A model generated the notes under the pieces. The model saw nothing but the letters and a program-made list of their open reading frames with translations. It did not search any database and was not told where the DNA came from. Below are positions 51,101 through 63,745 of a stretch of 64,000 nt of DNA, piece after piece. The DNA is from Amblyornis subalaris (lineage: Eukaryota > Chordata > Aves > Passeriformes > Ptilonorhynchidae): positions 5,765,634 to 5,829,633 of the forward strand of contig JACAXG010000018.1 in the NCBI GenBank assembly GCA_018881555.1, given 5' to 3'. Position numbers and translations under genes: made by a program. Each line of letters begins with the position of its first letter. Position 1 is the stretch's first letter.

Positions 51101-54100
51101 GTGGACACTGTTTGCAATATGACAAAATGAAGCTGGATAGTCTTTAGGAGTCTGAANTCTTGCCTGCCATCTGAAAGAGAATGTACCTGCTCTGCTTGCA
51201 ATGCAGAGCTTGCCTCCAGGACTCCAGACCTGCCCTCTTACAGCTGTGACATGACAGTTATACTAAAAATGAACACTGGGGGGAAAAAAAAAAAGAACAA
51301 AAGAAAAAGACTCTTATAATGTCAAATCCATCCCTTAAAGCTTAAAAAGGGGGCTTATTTGAGTAAATAAATATCTTCATTATTTTTTCTTGAAATAAAG
51401 TTTTCTATCGTCAAAAAATTGGAAAAACCAAGCACAAAACCGGAATTTAACTTTTTTACTGTAAATATGTATTTTATTTTTTTCACCATTAGATGTGNGT
51501 CTAGAATTTACTCTGGGAATGTATTTTTCAAAGCAGGTAAATAAAAGTTTAAAAACATGGTTGAAACAGATTTTTAATAGTTTTATAGGAAGTTATGATC
51601 AGAATATAAATTTTTTAAGATTTTTAAACAGAAAAAATCTCTTAAAATCAATAAATTTTAGTTTTCTAACCCAAATAAAGGCTTTTGAGAATCCTACTAG
51701 ATAGTTATTCATATAATTCAGCAGTTAAAAGCATTGGAAAATATGATTTTCAGCCATAAAAATATTTTAAGTGAAACTTAGAATCCAAAGTTACTTAGTT
51801 TATTCCTATCTATTGAAGGTGAAGGTAAAGCACTTGGTAAGTCTTCAGTGCTATATATTTTAAGTTAATGCTTGAAAATTCTCATGCATTTTATTTAGGG
51901 AAGAAATTTTTTCACTGAAAGTAATCTTATTAAGTTTTGTTTTTAAAAACTATTAAGTTTCTAAACCATTCAGAATTGTAATTTTGTTTGAGGGAACAAT
52001 TTTAACAAAATGCAGAGACTTTAACAACNACTATTCAGAATACTTTTATCTACAATTCAGATTTCCTGTATATACTTTCACTGTTGCTGTAGAAAATTTA
52101 GATCTATGCTGCTTTCTTCGTATCTTGCTAAATATTCTTTTTAGTTCAGTTTTTGAGTTATGGGTGTCTAGACAGATTCTCATTCTAAGGATCCTGTCAC
52201 TCTTGCCNAAATATTTTTTCCTTGTAATTTGAATTTTGAACACAACTCAATATTTTTCTAGAAGTTTGCGAAACACAGAATTCATTAATTTATTGTATCT
52301 GACATTTCTGATTATATTTCTCATTTCCTCTTCCATTACTTTGCAACTTCTATTTCTTATAACCCTTTTTTAAAATACTTACTTTTCAAACTCTCTTTTT
52401 ATACCTTGCACTGATTTCTGGCTTTATATTTCATAGAAAAGGTTTTGTTCTTTTTATTTTCGCATTAGTTCTTAGTTAATCCTATTATTTCTTATCCTAT
52501 AATTATACCTTCCTCTGCTCCTTTTACTGTAACTCCTCTGTGTGACAGTTCGGAGCATTAAAGCACCCGTAGTGCCAGCCCTTGTCTCCTGTAGGGGAAA
52601 TATGTGATGTAAATGGGCTCATGATAGCTATTCCCAGTGAGAGGTCCCTCATCACAACATGTGTTTTGGGTCTGAGAGAGGCAAAATCTTGTGTTTTGCA
52701 CCCAGGGTGGTGGCTCGTGGCTTTTTGGAGGGTGGCGCAGCATCGGACTAGTGACCCTTTTATGGTAAAAACTGGGAAGAGGGTAATTTCAGAGAAGAAA
52801 TTTTCTGCTGCAATATTGTGTGGAGAAGAGGTTTACTGACTTGCAAGATCACCCACAAGATCTGATGCCTACTCTGACAGATTTTTGAGAGTGTCTAGCT
52901 TGAGATATCATCAGAAACAAACCTGTTCATCATCTCTGAAGTTGTGCTCTATAGCTCTTGTTTGCACTGAGCATTGACAGATGGGAGCAGTGGCCACTGT
53001 GCTTCTGGGGGCTCATGAAGGTGTAATGGGTGTGGCCCATTCAGCTGCCTCCTGGCAAGCCTGGTGAACACCAAGCCACCGTCTTGCTCTTCTGTAGGGG
53101 AACAACTTCTGTGTCATCTGCTACAGCTTCTGGAGTGATGGGTTTTCTTATCCAGAAGATGATGACTGAAATGTCATCGATACTTTTCCCATCAGGGCTT
53201 GGTGTGTGGTGTGTGGTATCCAATGGGAAGGGTAGATACTACTACTGAGAAAGAAGAGTTCCCTGCCTCAAATGTTGTCCTTTATGCACAGATGTGAGAG
53301 AAATTAATGCTGGTGGAAACACGTGGAAATCAAAATAACTGAATTCCGGATTCACAGCATGATTTGGTGAACATTTGTGACTACATTTTTTTCTATTCNC
53401 ACGTGATAGAAAAGTGTCCCATGTCTGATGCAAGTTTATCCCTTCTTCTTTTTCTTTTCCTGTAGAACATCCAATTCTTATTTTCCTGTAAGATTATATT
53501 TCAGTAATGTATAGCTCTGGGAAGTAATATAATCAACAAAGTCTCCCAGTGACATCCAGCTTTAATAGAATTACATAAGTATAGGTTTGAGCTACATGGG
53601 GCATAGNGGTCTGAATTTCTTCCAAAGCAATTACATTTATGCAACTAAAGTGTGACTGGTTGCACTGAATGTACATTTTTAGGGGAAAGCAATGAATTTT
53701 GTTTTAAGAGGTTTATTGGAAAATAAATTGGTTATAAATGGTATGGGCTATGCTGTCCATGTAAATCAAAGTAGTTGTATTGGAGTATGACACTGGTTCT
53801 ATAAATCCATTTGTTAAAAGAAATACTGCTCTGACTGATTATAGCAATTTTATGGCAATTCCATATCAAGTTATAATTCCCTTGCACAGAAGTCTGGACT
53901 GATTTATCAGGTTCAGCCCTGAAAAATTTGCAAATTTAGTTGCTTTTCAGAGGAGGTACAGCTGCCTTCCTATAGCTTTGTCTTGGCTTGGAGCAGTAGT
54001 AGAGTTGCTGAAAACTATTCAAAGAATAATATTGTTTCTTTGTCAAAACCAAATTTTATCTAGCAAGGATTGACCATAATTCTTTGCCATAAGAAACTCA

Positions 54101-55895
54101 AAACTTCTCAAACATCTTGCTTCATCTGGACTATGCTTCTTTTTGATTGTGCACCGATTACTTTTGTCAAACATTCTCTTCAAATTGATTGTTTTGATTT
54201 TTAGGCCAAATCAGATCAGTAAATTTAATTGTACAAGTCTTCATACTTTTTTCAATTACCAAAGAAATATTTTAACCCCATCCTGCAAAGTACTATTGCT
54301 TTATTAACCTTAAGGTTATGAGAGGATTCATGCCCAAGAGCTGATGGTGAATTAAATTAATAACTACCTATATTAATATATTTATATTACTTTCTTTGAG
54401 CTAGATAGACTAGGTAAATTGACTGGGCCTTGTAATGCTGATATATAAAAACATGCTTTCACCTGTTATGTTAAGAAAGAGCGTAAAGTTGCCTTAAAAA
54501 ACACAGTGGAGAATTATGGCTTCTGGCATGCCAAAATTGCCCTTCTGCTTTGTTCCCAGATTTCTTCCAGTAGTTGAATAGTGAATAGGAGATGTATTCT
54601 GATCACTGGGCAAAATAGTGTGTCTGCATTTGAATGCTAAAAGCTACTGTTGAGCCTACGAATGAAAAAAATCTCTCACTGGAGAAAACTGAAATAAATT
54701 ACTTTGTACCAGAAGTAGATAAACTTCTGGCATTTTTAAACAGAAACTGAGAAGAAATCTCTATGAAAATGTAATAGTCATTACTGATCCTAAAACTGGC
54801 ACAAGAGTTCCAACTGTAGATTCTCTACCTATTTAACAAANATTAACAGAGCAGTTAGACATTTTCGGATCAGAAAAGAAATCAGTCCTCATTAAGGCTG
54901 GTGTCTTATCTGGAGGTTTTTCATTATATTTCTTGTAGAAGACTGAAGTCTCTGCTTTAGTGACAGAGTAGGCAGAATATTTTTCAACTCTCTGTAATAT
55001 TTTCTAGCACTTAGAACTTGTTGCACACATCCCTAGATTAATAATGATTCTGTGCAATAGATGTGTGATAAGTTTAAACTCTTTGTAAATGTCCTTGATG
55101 GAGAATTTGAAGATGATTCTCTAGGAAAACCAAGAGAAAAACAGAGGATGGAAATGGAAGCTTTTTTGTTCCATTTATGAGCATTGGTTTTAAAGTGAAG
55201 CTAAATAGACATGAGAGGGGTAACTCTTTCCCTTGAGGATCATCAGAACCCTGATCCACTTAGAGAATGAAAATCTCTTCAGCATGGCTGACCCTTTTTC
55301 TGAGCAGGTCAGTCATCCATGGAGCTGAGTGCAATAACTTTGCATGAATTATTAAGAATAGATTTAACTGATGATGGTTAGTTAAATTATTTTTTCTCTA
55401 TGTCTAATGAGCTATGAGGTGAAAAATGTTGGGTTCAGGCTAGAAGAAGGATAACTAGTTGGACTGATCGGACTTTACAATGAAAAAGGGCTTTGCTTTA
55501 TGATGATAATTGCTGGCTATATGCCCATCACTACACTGGATGCTTCATAACACCTCTCTGCCTTTTCAGATTTGGGAATTTGACACTGACTTACTTTTGG
55601 TTGAAGAATGAACTTTAAGGAAACAGGACAAGCACAGTGGTTGGTGATGGGATCAGAACTCTCTTCAGCATGCAACAATCCAGCATCAGACATCATCTTT
55701 CCTACCCTGAGCAGCTTATGAAAGATGGAGCTCAAAGTCATGGACTTAATGAACTCGACAGACTTTTACAGGGATGGTCCATAGACTAAGGGAACGATGT
55801 CTGTGTATATGTATAAAAGGACAGGAAGGGTGATGGTATAGTGGTCAGTGTGGGGCCTGCCATGATGTAAATTGTATAAAATGATGAGTGGATAC
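48133..55895. other. 7.8 kb mostly AT-rich non-coding stretch, no gene recognised
   Basis: An AAAT tetranucleotide run lies at about 48449-48472. A segment at about 52550-53260 is less AT-rich and has antiparallel open frames, with no repeat family or domain I can support. AT-rich low-complexity sequence is densest at 51300-52500, where several single N bases fall. Confidence 0.45.
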
Positions 55896-56140
55896 TGCAC
55901 TGGTTTCATCTGGAATAGACTTAATTTTCCTCGGAATGATTGGTGTAGAGCCATGTTTNGGATTCAGTGTGAGAATAACACTGGTTGTTTCTGAGCAGTT
56001 CTTACCCTAACTCAAGGACTTTTCAGTTTCTCATGCTCTGCCAGTGAGCAGGTGCACAAGAAGCCATGAGGGATCATGGCTGGGAGAGCTGACCCAAACT
56101 GACCAAAAAAATATTCCACACCATAGAATATCATGTCCAG

Positions 56141-56150
56141 TATATAAACT
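56141..56150 (+). promoter_or_regulatory. TATA box of the 55,896-56,604 LTR
   Basis: TATATAAACT, identical to the box in the antisense copy at 39.8 kb and placed about 245 bp from the LTR start. It is conserved between two otherwise diverged copies, which supports it as the family's U3 promoter element. Confidence 0.6.
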
Positions 56151-56251
56151 GGGGGGGAGTTGGCCAGGATGAGCTGGTTGCTGCTCGGGGGTGAGATAGG
56201 CTTTGGTCAGTGGGTGGTGAACAACTGTATTGTGCATCTCTTGGGTTTTAT

Positions 56252-56442
56252 TTCTCCTTCTCCTTCTCCTTCTCCTTCTCCTTCTCCTTCTCCTTCTCCT
56301 TCTCCTTCTCCTTCTCCTTCTCCTTCTCCTTCTCCTTCTCCTTCTCNTTCTCCTTCTCCTTCTCCTTCTCCTTCTCCTTCTCCTTCTCCTTCTCCTTCTC
56401 CTTCTCCTTCTCCTTCTCCTTCTCCTTCTCCTTCTCCTTCTC
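56252..56442 (+). repeat. (CTCCTT)n hexanucleotide array, about 32 units
   Basis: A nearly pure 191-bp polypyrimidine tract on the plus strand with one N at 56347. It lies inside the LTR. All three forward frames are open across it, giving Ser-Pro, Ser-Phe and poly-Leu runs, which is a consequence of the repeat. The strict purine/pyrimidine strand asymmetry and internal mirror symmetry allow triplex (H-DNA) structure. Confidence 0.97.
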
Positions 56443-56604
56443 TTTTTCCTTTTTAATTTTTATTATTTAAATTTGTAATTATTATACTTTTCTTATCTCA
56501 GCCCACGGGTTTTACCTTTTTCTGGTTCTCCTTCCCATGTCACTGTGGGGATGTGGGGGTAGTGAGCCAGCAGATGCATGGAATTTCTGTTGATGGCCAT
56601 GACA

Positions 56605-57769
56605 GCAATGTTTCTCATACAATATTATTTGGAAAATTTCAAAAGTTTCTGAATATGGGTAGGAAAAGTGGTAGGAATAATGCTAGTTCCTACTTCTTAG
56701 GGATAGCTGCTGAAATGTTACGGAATATAACATGTAAACTGTTGGTTTATGTAAATACTGAGGAAAATTATAAATCTCTTTGTATAAATCTCTTTTGGTC
56801 ATGGACAGAACAATCTAAGGCTGAAGTCAGTTGANCTTAAATGAAAACTAAAAGTAGATCCTATAAGACTGCTTCACAATTTCATAAAAATAAATTTGAC
56901 TGTATAAGAAAGTTGCCGAAGTCAATTCTTTTGAGAAGGTTGGGGCAAAAACTTACTGAAAAACTTGCCATTTTCTGAATGTAGAAGTGCATAAACAATT
57001 TCAAATATGGACTCCAAAGAAAGGGAAAGAAAAGGCTTTGAGATGCAGATCTGTTCAAGATACCTAATACTCTCAGAAAGGGTACTTTCAGAAAGGACAT
57101 TGAAGCTATAAAGAATGGGAAAAGAATGGATTGATGAGCAAAAAAAGATAGATTTTAGATGTTTGGAGATAAAGTGAAAAAAACCACAAGAATTCAAACC
57201 GAGGTAGACCTTTCAAAGGATACTAAATCTACCATTCTGATGTTTTATGGACACATGAATAAAAGAAAAAAAAAAAGAAAAAATAAATGAATTAAGAAAT
57301 AGAAAGCACGGGTTGTGCCAAAACCCCATTTTTTTTTGGATAAAATAGTGATCTAGACTGAGAAAATACAATAGAACTGGGTTTTCTGGACTGCCATGAA
57401 GCATTTGATATGGCCATACGTAGGAAATTCAGTCAAATGCATAGTGCAGAGGTTTAAAGCAAGTAGAAATATTTTTGGGACAATCTAGCTTCTTTAATCA
57501 CCTTGACAGAAAAGGAAAAAGAGTTCTACTTAAAAAAATGTTGTGACAAATAGTTGCGAATCAATATAGAAAATAATTTGAGAAGAATTGAATGTACATG
57601 CACATTAGAACTATAAGAATAAATCAAATACATGAAACAAAAATGAACGATTAATTTAGGCTTTGATTTGACCACTGGTATTCCACTTATTTCTGAAGNG
57701 AATCTGAATTCTGAAATCAAATTCTTGAATAATAAAAAATATTATAGTGAGAATATAACTGTTAGAGAC
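56605..57769. other. AT-rich non-coding stretch, nothing recognised
   Basis: An A-rich run lies near 57265-57285. Small open frames on both strands have no domain. Confidence 0.5.
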
Positions 57770-58383
57770 TGAGGTGGAGAATTGGACCTGTGTGACACAG
57801 GAGAAGAACCGCAATGTGAGTGAACAGTGTGCTGCTGCAGCAAAGCATGCCAGTGGGATGCTGGGTGGCATCAACAAGGGTATCACCAGCAGAGATAAAG
57901 AAGTCACTGTCCCACTCAGCACTTGTCAGGCCACATCTGGAACACTGTGTCAAGTTTTGCTTCACAAAAACTGTTATGCAAAAAATACGTGGACAGGCTG
58001 AGAGAACTGTGTTTGTTCAGTATTGAGAAAGGAAGGCGTAGGGGAGATCTTATAATCACATTCCACCATTTAAAGAGTGGCTACAAGGAAGATGGAGACT
58101 CCCTTTTTACAAGAAATCACATGGAAAAGACAAGGGATAATGGGTACAGGTTACTCCTGGGGAGTTCTGAATGGACACAGAAAGGAAAATTTTTCACAAT
58201 GAAAACAATCAGCTATCGGAATAATCTTCCCAGGGAAGTGGTGGATTCCCTAATGTTGGAAAATTTTAATATTCAGTAGGACAGGCTACAGGGCTCTCTT
58301 GTCTGGACTGTGCTTTTGCCAAGAAAGATTGCACTGGATGGTCCTTGAGGTCCCTTCCAACTCAGTGTTCTGTGATTTTATGG
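57770..58383 (+). mobile_element. Diverged CR1 LINE 3' fragment
   Basis: The order of CR1 C-terminal motifs is recognisable but worn. A CAAAGCATGCCAGTGGGATG block (AAKHASGMLGGI) is followed by RPHLEHCV. A short deletion loses the LERVQ region, and then DRLRELCLFSIEKGRRRGDLI, YKEDGDSLFTRN and RNNLPREVVDSLMLE follow across several frames. It ends with the CR1 3' UTR and TTCTGTGATTTTATGG. Three overlapping plus-strand frames (57774-58279) are pieces of this pseudogene. It is more degraded than the copies at 17.3 and 47.3 kb and so probably older. The 5' boundary is approximate. Confidence 0.85.
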
Positions 58384-61300
58384 TATTAATAAGACATCTG
58401 ATATAAATGTCAGGAAGGCTAATATGGCTTGTACATATATCTTGGAAGGTAATCCCAACAGGTCAATGTTAATGACATCATATATTGACCCTACAGATAG
58501 AAGAAAATCTACTTTTAGTTTTTTCTTAGACATTTTGTGAAGCTGAATATAGAAAGTGTACACTGGTTCATTTTGCCTGGCACTCCTGAATTCTGTGAAA
58601 TGTGATCTTTGAGTTTGCTGCAATCACTTGGAAAGTAATAGTCTCACTACTGCTGAGAAATGGACTTAGTAAGTCCTGAGAGTTTTTTATTANGTTTTGT
58701 TTCTAAGCAAATTCAAATTGAAAAGATGAGGCTGAATAACTGAAGAGGGGAAAAACCCCACCTGGATTCCCTCCACCTTCACTTACGACTGTGAATTAAA
58801 ATCCATAAGCCTCTGTGTACCTGAAAAATTTAAGCAGTGAGACACAATAAACACATCCATTTATAGTTTCAAAGGAACAGACATGAAATGCTAATAGTGC
58901 TACATCTTAGGCATGAAGCCTTGTTTTGCTACAGCACTCAGTAAAATTTTTTCCAACCACTTGGCCTACCAGCATTGATCCAGTCTATGTAGACTACCCA
59001 TGATAATTTAATCTTGATTTATTATAATTCACATCAATTATTTTCTTCATTGCTTGGAAATATGCAGCTATATCTTCAATTTAGATATATGCTATCATAC
59101 GCAGAATACTGGGAAAATGATACAGAGTGGAACCTCTTTTTGAAGACCAGACACGCCAGCTGAAATATGTCACATTTATTCACAGTTCGGGTGCCAGACT
59201 TTCTGTCGTGCCACCTGAACCCTGACCTAGAATGACCAAACACTAGTCATGCAAGAAAGTCTTTTATCATCCCAGTTTCTTCAGTCCTTTCAACAAATAT
59301 TGTCAATTATGTCATTTAAATATGTTGGGCATGGTGAAAAATTGCCTGCTAAGACTAGTCTTTTAGGTGAGAAATAGTCATCTCTGAACTCAGAAGACAG
59401 AAAATGAGACTCCCAGTCCCAATCTCCTTTAATTTACAATGTTCTTTATTTCCCCCCTGCTGCCTCCAGAAGGGCTTTCAGCTTTATCAGGACATGCACA
59501 CTTCTCGTAGTGAAAGGTCACTGATTAATTCACTCTGTAACACAGTGCTTTGTGAACTTTTCAGATGTAAATTCTATTGTTCTGCTTGCTGGAGAACATG
59601 TAACTGGAAAACATAAGCCTGTTCCAACCTTAACCATGAATGAAAAGGACAAAAAAGAAGGATTCTTTAAAGAAGCATCACTAATTAGGTGAATGAAATT
59701 AATCTGCAAAGAGTCTGGGTCTGCAAAGTTGTTTTGCTTGTAACATGCTGAAGGGTTTCTACTCAGTGGTTCTCAGTGAAGCCTGTTTCCCTAAGTATAA
59801 GAATTGCAACTTGTGCTCACAATTAGGATTATTTAAGTTTTATGAAAGGAAAACAAAGAAGAAATGGAGAAAAAAGTCTGCTGGTGAAAACTAAGAAATG
59901 CTACCGTATTCATGTCATGGGAGTTGGCTGTAATTGCTTCATCTTGGGGTGTTTTGGGTGGGCAGATTGCAACAATAATGCTTGTCATTTAAAAGGTAAT
60001 TTACTGAAAATAGAAATGTATTTCATGGCATTTGCTGAACTTTCAATCGTGATCAGATGCATGATGGGCTTTTTTGTGCAGGTCATATCACACTAGACCC
60101 AACTGTTTTTAAGATTCCCCTGATCAATGCAGTTTCTCTTTTTCGACATTCTTGACATATTTCTGGGTACAGCCTTTCAGTTTAAAGCCAGGACAGGGAC
60201 ATTTTAAATTCTAGTAAATATCTCCAAATGTAACTACTAGATCAAATATTAACATATTTCAAGAATAGCCCTAAAATTACCATCTTTTGCCTTAGCACAA
60301 GAAGTAAACAGACACTAGATATATCCATAAAACACCTTTATATAATTCCCTTCATCTGCTTCCTTGCTTCTCAGTGTCCTACAGGATTTGTGTCAGTGTA
60401 ATTTCAGAATTCCAAATCCCCTTTCCTTATCACAACTTCTCTATGCCTTTGATTTTCACTTTCTTTTATGAATGTCTTTTGTCTTTATGAGCACTGACAT
60501 CCTGTTTCTTTGATATGGTTTCAAGAGAAGCACTTTCTTCTGCAAAGTCTCCCTAGATTACAGTCAGGGCTAGGTTTTAACCATGTTTAGATAACCTAAG
60601 GAATACGACAATTAGAAAACTCTTTATATTTGAAAAAAAGTTAGTTTCATTTCTTTCTTCTCAGATGAAGTCTGATTAAAACCCATGAAGATGGCATACA
60701 GGTGTAGTTCTCAAGCACTTTAAACCAAGGGTAATATGTGGAACTAATACAAAAATATGATCATAATTGCACGATCTTGGATATGAACTGTGCCGTTTTG
60801 CTAACCTGGGGCACACAGTGCCTCTTCTGCTTTTCTGTACCATACAAGACAAGACTTAAAATTATGCAAGAGGTGTTGTTATAGATTTGTTTGAAAACTG
60901 CATTGAAGTACACTCTCTGGTGAACATATTCTGTCCCAATCATCAGGGAGAAAAAAGCTCCTATACCAAGGACACACCTGATTCAGCATGGAAAATGAAA
61001 GGAGGAATTTGCAAAGGATTAGTGTTGTTTCATGTTATCTACCCACACAAGATGGAAACATCTTTCAATATGTGGATGCACAATGGAATGTCTTAGGCAG
61101 TTTAATGTAATTCCTAAAACCAGTTAACAACTGATGATTATCTTTTCTGCAATTGAAACTCTGTGATTTCATTAGTTTGAATTACTGTTTCTTGAAACAA
61201 TACATTTACTATGATGGTAAATCTCTGAAGATTTTTTATGAAATCAATGTGACATTTATTTCCTGATTTTGTTGCAGGCATATTTTCATCTTGTCATAGA

Positions 61301-63745
61301 TGAAATTATAAAGGGTAGAAAAGCTGAGTCATTTCTGTGTTGCAGGAGTGTTTACTTCAGACATTTCTCTGTTATGTTCCGTGGACTTCAAAATATGTTT
61401 TTAAAAACCGCAATTTAATATCCAGCACCTGCAAATTATTGTGAAGTATTAGGAACAGTTGTAATGAAAACTGACTGCAAGCGTCATAACAACAGGTGAC
61501 ATTATTCATAATCTACAGTTATAACAAGGTTATGATGTAAACTCAGTGATCATAGATGAAATAAGCCAGCTACAAACGTGAAAATATCCTGAACTTTGGA
61601 AGTAATACAACCAAATATAATAAATCTTGCCTGCAAATGTAATAAGGACCTTAACTGAAATGTAATAAAATCTATCAACAGCTGCAATGTATATGGAACA
61701 TATTATATAGCTTTGCTATGAATTATACCCCCTGCTGTTTATGGACTCCACAATGTCATGCTTTGTCTTCTTCCAGAAAATCAAGTGCTACGGGACTAAG
61801 TGTTTTCCAATTTATATTAAATATGACAATGTGCTAATACAAAAATGTTGAGGGTGAAAATGAAATTTTGAATCCAGATGTGCTCCTTCATCATCCGTTA
61901 GCATAAGAGAAAGGATGTGGTCTACCACATGTGGCTCAAACACTTCCTCAGCTAGACAAGGTAGGAACTGAAATGGATGTTCCGGGTAACTAATATGTTC
62001 CTCTACTCCTAACAATATAAATATGTNCACAAAGAAAGAAGGAATTTTGTTGAGTGATGTGGCAGGGGGAAGGTTCAATCTGCCTGATCTTTACGTGCCT
62101 TTCTTTTTTGGCTTCTGAAATTTTATTTGAGGATAATATATATCATTTCCTATGAGGTGCCAAGTTGTGACTTCTTTATTGGATTCCTATTCCAAGAAAT
62201 GAGAAGGAAGGTCTNATATGATGTGTCTCACTGGCTGCCATCTGTTTGTGATAATCTCGTGCACCTCTAGAGCACCTGAAATGACAAAAAACCCTAGTAC
62301 TGCAGCTCAGGAGAAACATAGACAGTTCTAAGGTAAAATATCAAAGGGGAGATCTTGATGGTTTCTTTGTGTGCAGAGGTGACCTGATCTTCAGCAGTGC
62401 TAAATCCTTTGCTGTGGAGGACTTGCCTCTGACAGTCATGATGATTTTATACCAACCCATTCCCAACACAAACATTTCCATTGCGAATGCAATGCNACAA
62501 ATGGAACACTACATGGGTTCAAAAGCTCTTTATATTGTGCCGTCTCCAGCCACTCCGCTGTCCCTGATTTACTTTATGGATGCAAATGTGGTGTCACTTC
62601 ACAGCAAATTTTTGGGTAGTCTCCTGACACTTCCAGCAGCACACAGCTTACTACTAATATCTCAATAAATAAGCCTAACAATATTATATCTTAAAAAAAA
62701 GTTATTAGAGAGCACTTTTGGTAGACCTTAATGATGGATTAAAGTGTCTTGCATATCCCAGGAAGGAATTAATACGTGAAATATCTATCTGTTAACGTTG
62801 TTGTAAAGAATATTGCTGCAACTCTGTGGGTACAGAGGGACAAATAAAGTTATTTGGTAAAATTTGAATTGTGAAATTCTACAGGATTTTTTTTTTTTAA
62901 ACAAAATAATTATAGGCCTAAATCCCATTAGGCACCTCTGTACATATATTAAGATGTTTTTTGTAAGTCCCGTTGGTTCTCAGGAAGTAGAATTTGAAAT
63001 TAGGAAAATAAAATACAGTTATGTTAAGTTACTACTGAGAAGAAACAGTAAAAATTACTGTCAAGAAATTTAAAAACCACAAAACAATAGGAAAATTAAC
63101 AAAACTCATTCATTCTGTATTTTTAAAGCTAATAAAATTGTTACTTGCAACAAAAACATATAAAACATTTTCAGTTATTTTATGTTTTTTTAAGTTGACA
63201 GTGCCCTTTAAAGGCTGTGATTGCCATAGGTCTTGCTTTCATTTGAAGATCCATCTGGATTTAATAACCATTTTATATTTTATTGTATTTTGATTTTCAA
63301 TTTGGAGTTGTGGAAGACAAAGAACTACTTTACTAAATTAAGCCTATGTCTATTTATTTCACAAATGGTATTCAAAAATGACTCTAAATCCTTTGTAAGG
63401 AAGTCACATACAGTACACTGGTCGTGTAGAAAGTATTTCAATGAAACTTGCTCAATGTTTTCAATATAGTTCTTAATTTTTAACACTCAAACATTTAGGT
63501 GGTATGAGGTAGAGGTGAGAAGATAGGTGGGTTATTTTGTCTGAAACAGACAGAATTATCCTTGAACTAAGGGTGAGGGAGACATGAGCCCAGTGAAATC
63601 ACCTGTCAAAATTTCAAATTCAAAGGTCAGGGCTATCATTACTGTTCTAAGAATCTTCTAACTTTATTGCTCAACATATATGTGTCCTGTGCAAACTGTC
63701 ATAATTGCAGCCACGTTTTACTTTTCTGCTTAATACTTGACTAAC
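58384..63745. other. AT-rich non-coding stretch; one CpG-bearing LTR-like trace
   Basis: Around 59120-59240 the minus strand carries GGCACCCGAAC followed by GTGAATAAATGTG, reminiscent of a retroviral R/U5 region, with several CpG. No boundaries could be found. Open frames at 59842-60096, 61812-62078 and 62369-62668 show no domain I can name. Confidence 0.4.

Larger units (their letters stand above)
55896..56604 (+). mobile_element. ERV LTR with expanded internal hexanucleotide
   Basis: The element starts TGCACTGGTTTCATCTGG and ends GCCATGACA. It shares its layout with the antisense copy at 39.5 kb: a TTAATTTTCCTC-type block, CAAGGACTTTTCAGTTT, GACCCAAACTGACCAAA, the TATATAAACTGGG box at 56141-56150, GGTCAGTGGGTGG, and the 3' CCCACGGGTTTTACC block. 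Between promoter and 3' end the family's variable tract has become a 191-bp (CTCCTT)n array. The flanks show no matching duplication, so the ends are judged by homology to the other copy. There is no internal retroviral sequence. The open frames over the array encode only repeated dipeptides or poly-Leu and are not genes. Confidence 0.82.

Noticed and set aside
53041..53223. Minus-strand frame with a short stretch (DDISVII..., then PEAV) faintly like the C-terminal part of PP2C phosphatases
   Set aside because: The resemblance covers only about 20 residues, no other PP2C metal-binding motif is nearby, and the adjacent sequence does not continue the family. It is probably chance.
56160..56478. 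Three long open frames giving Ser-Pro, Ser-Phe and poly-Leu proteins
   Set aside because: All arise from the (CTCCTT)n array, whose unit has no stop in any forward frame. There is no gene context.
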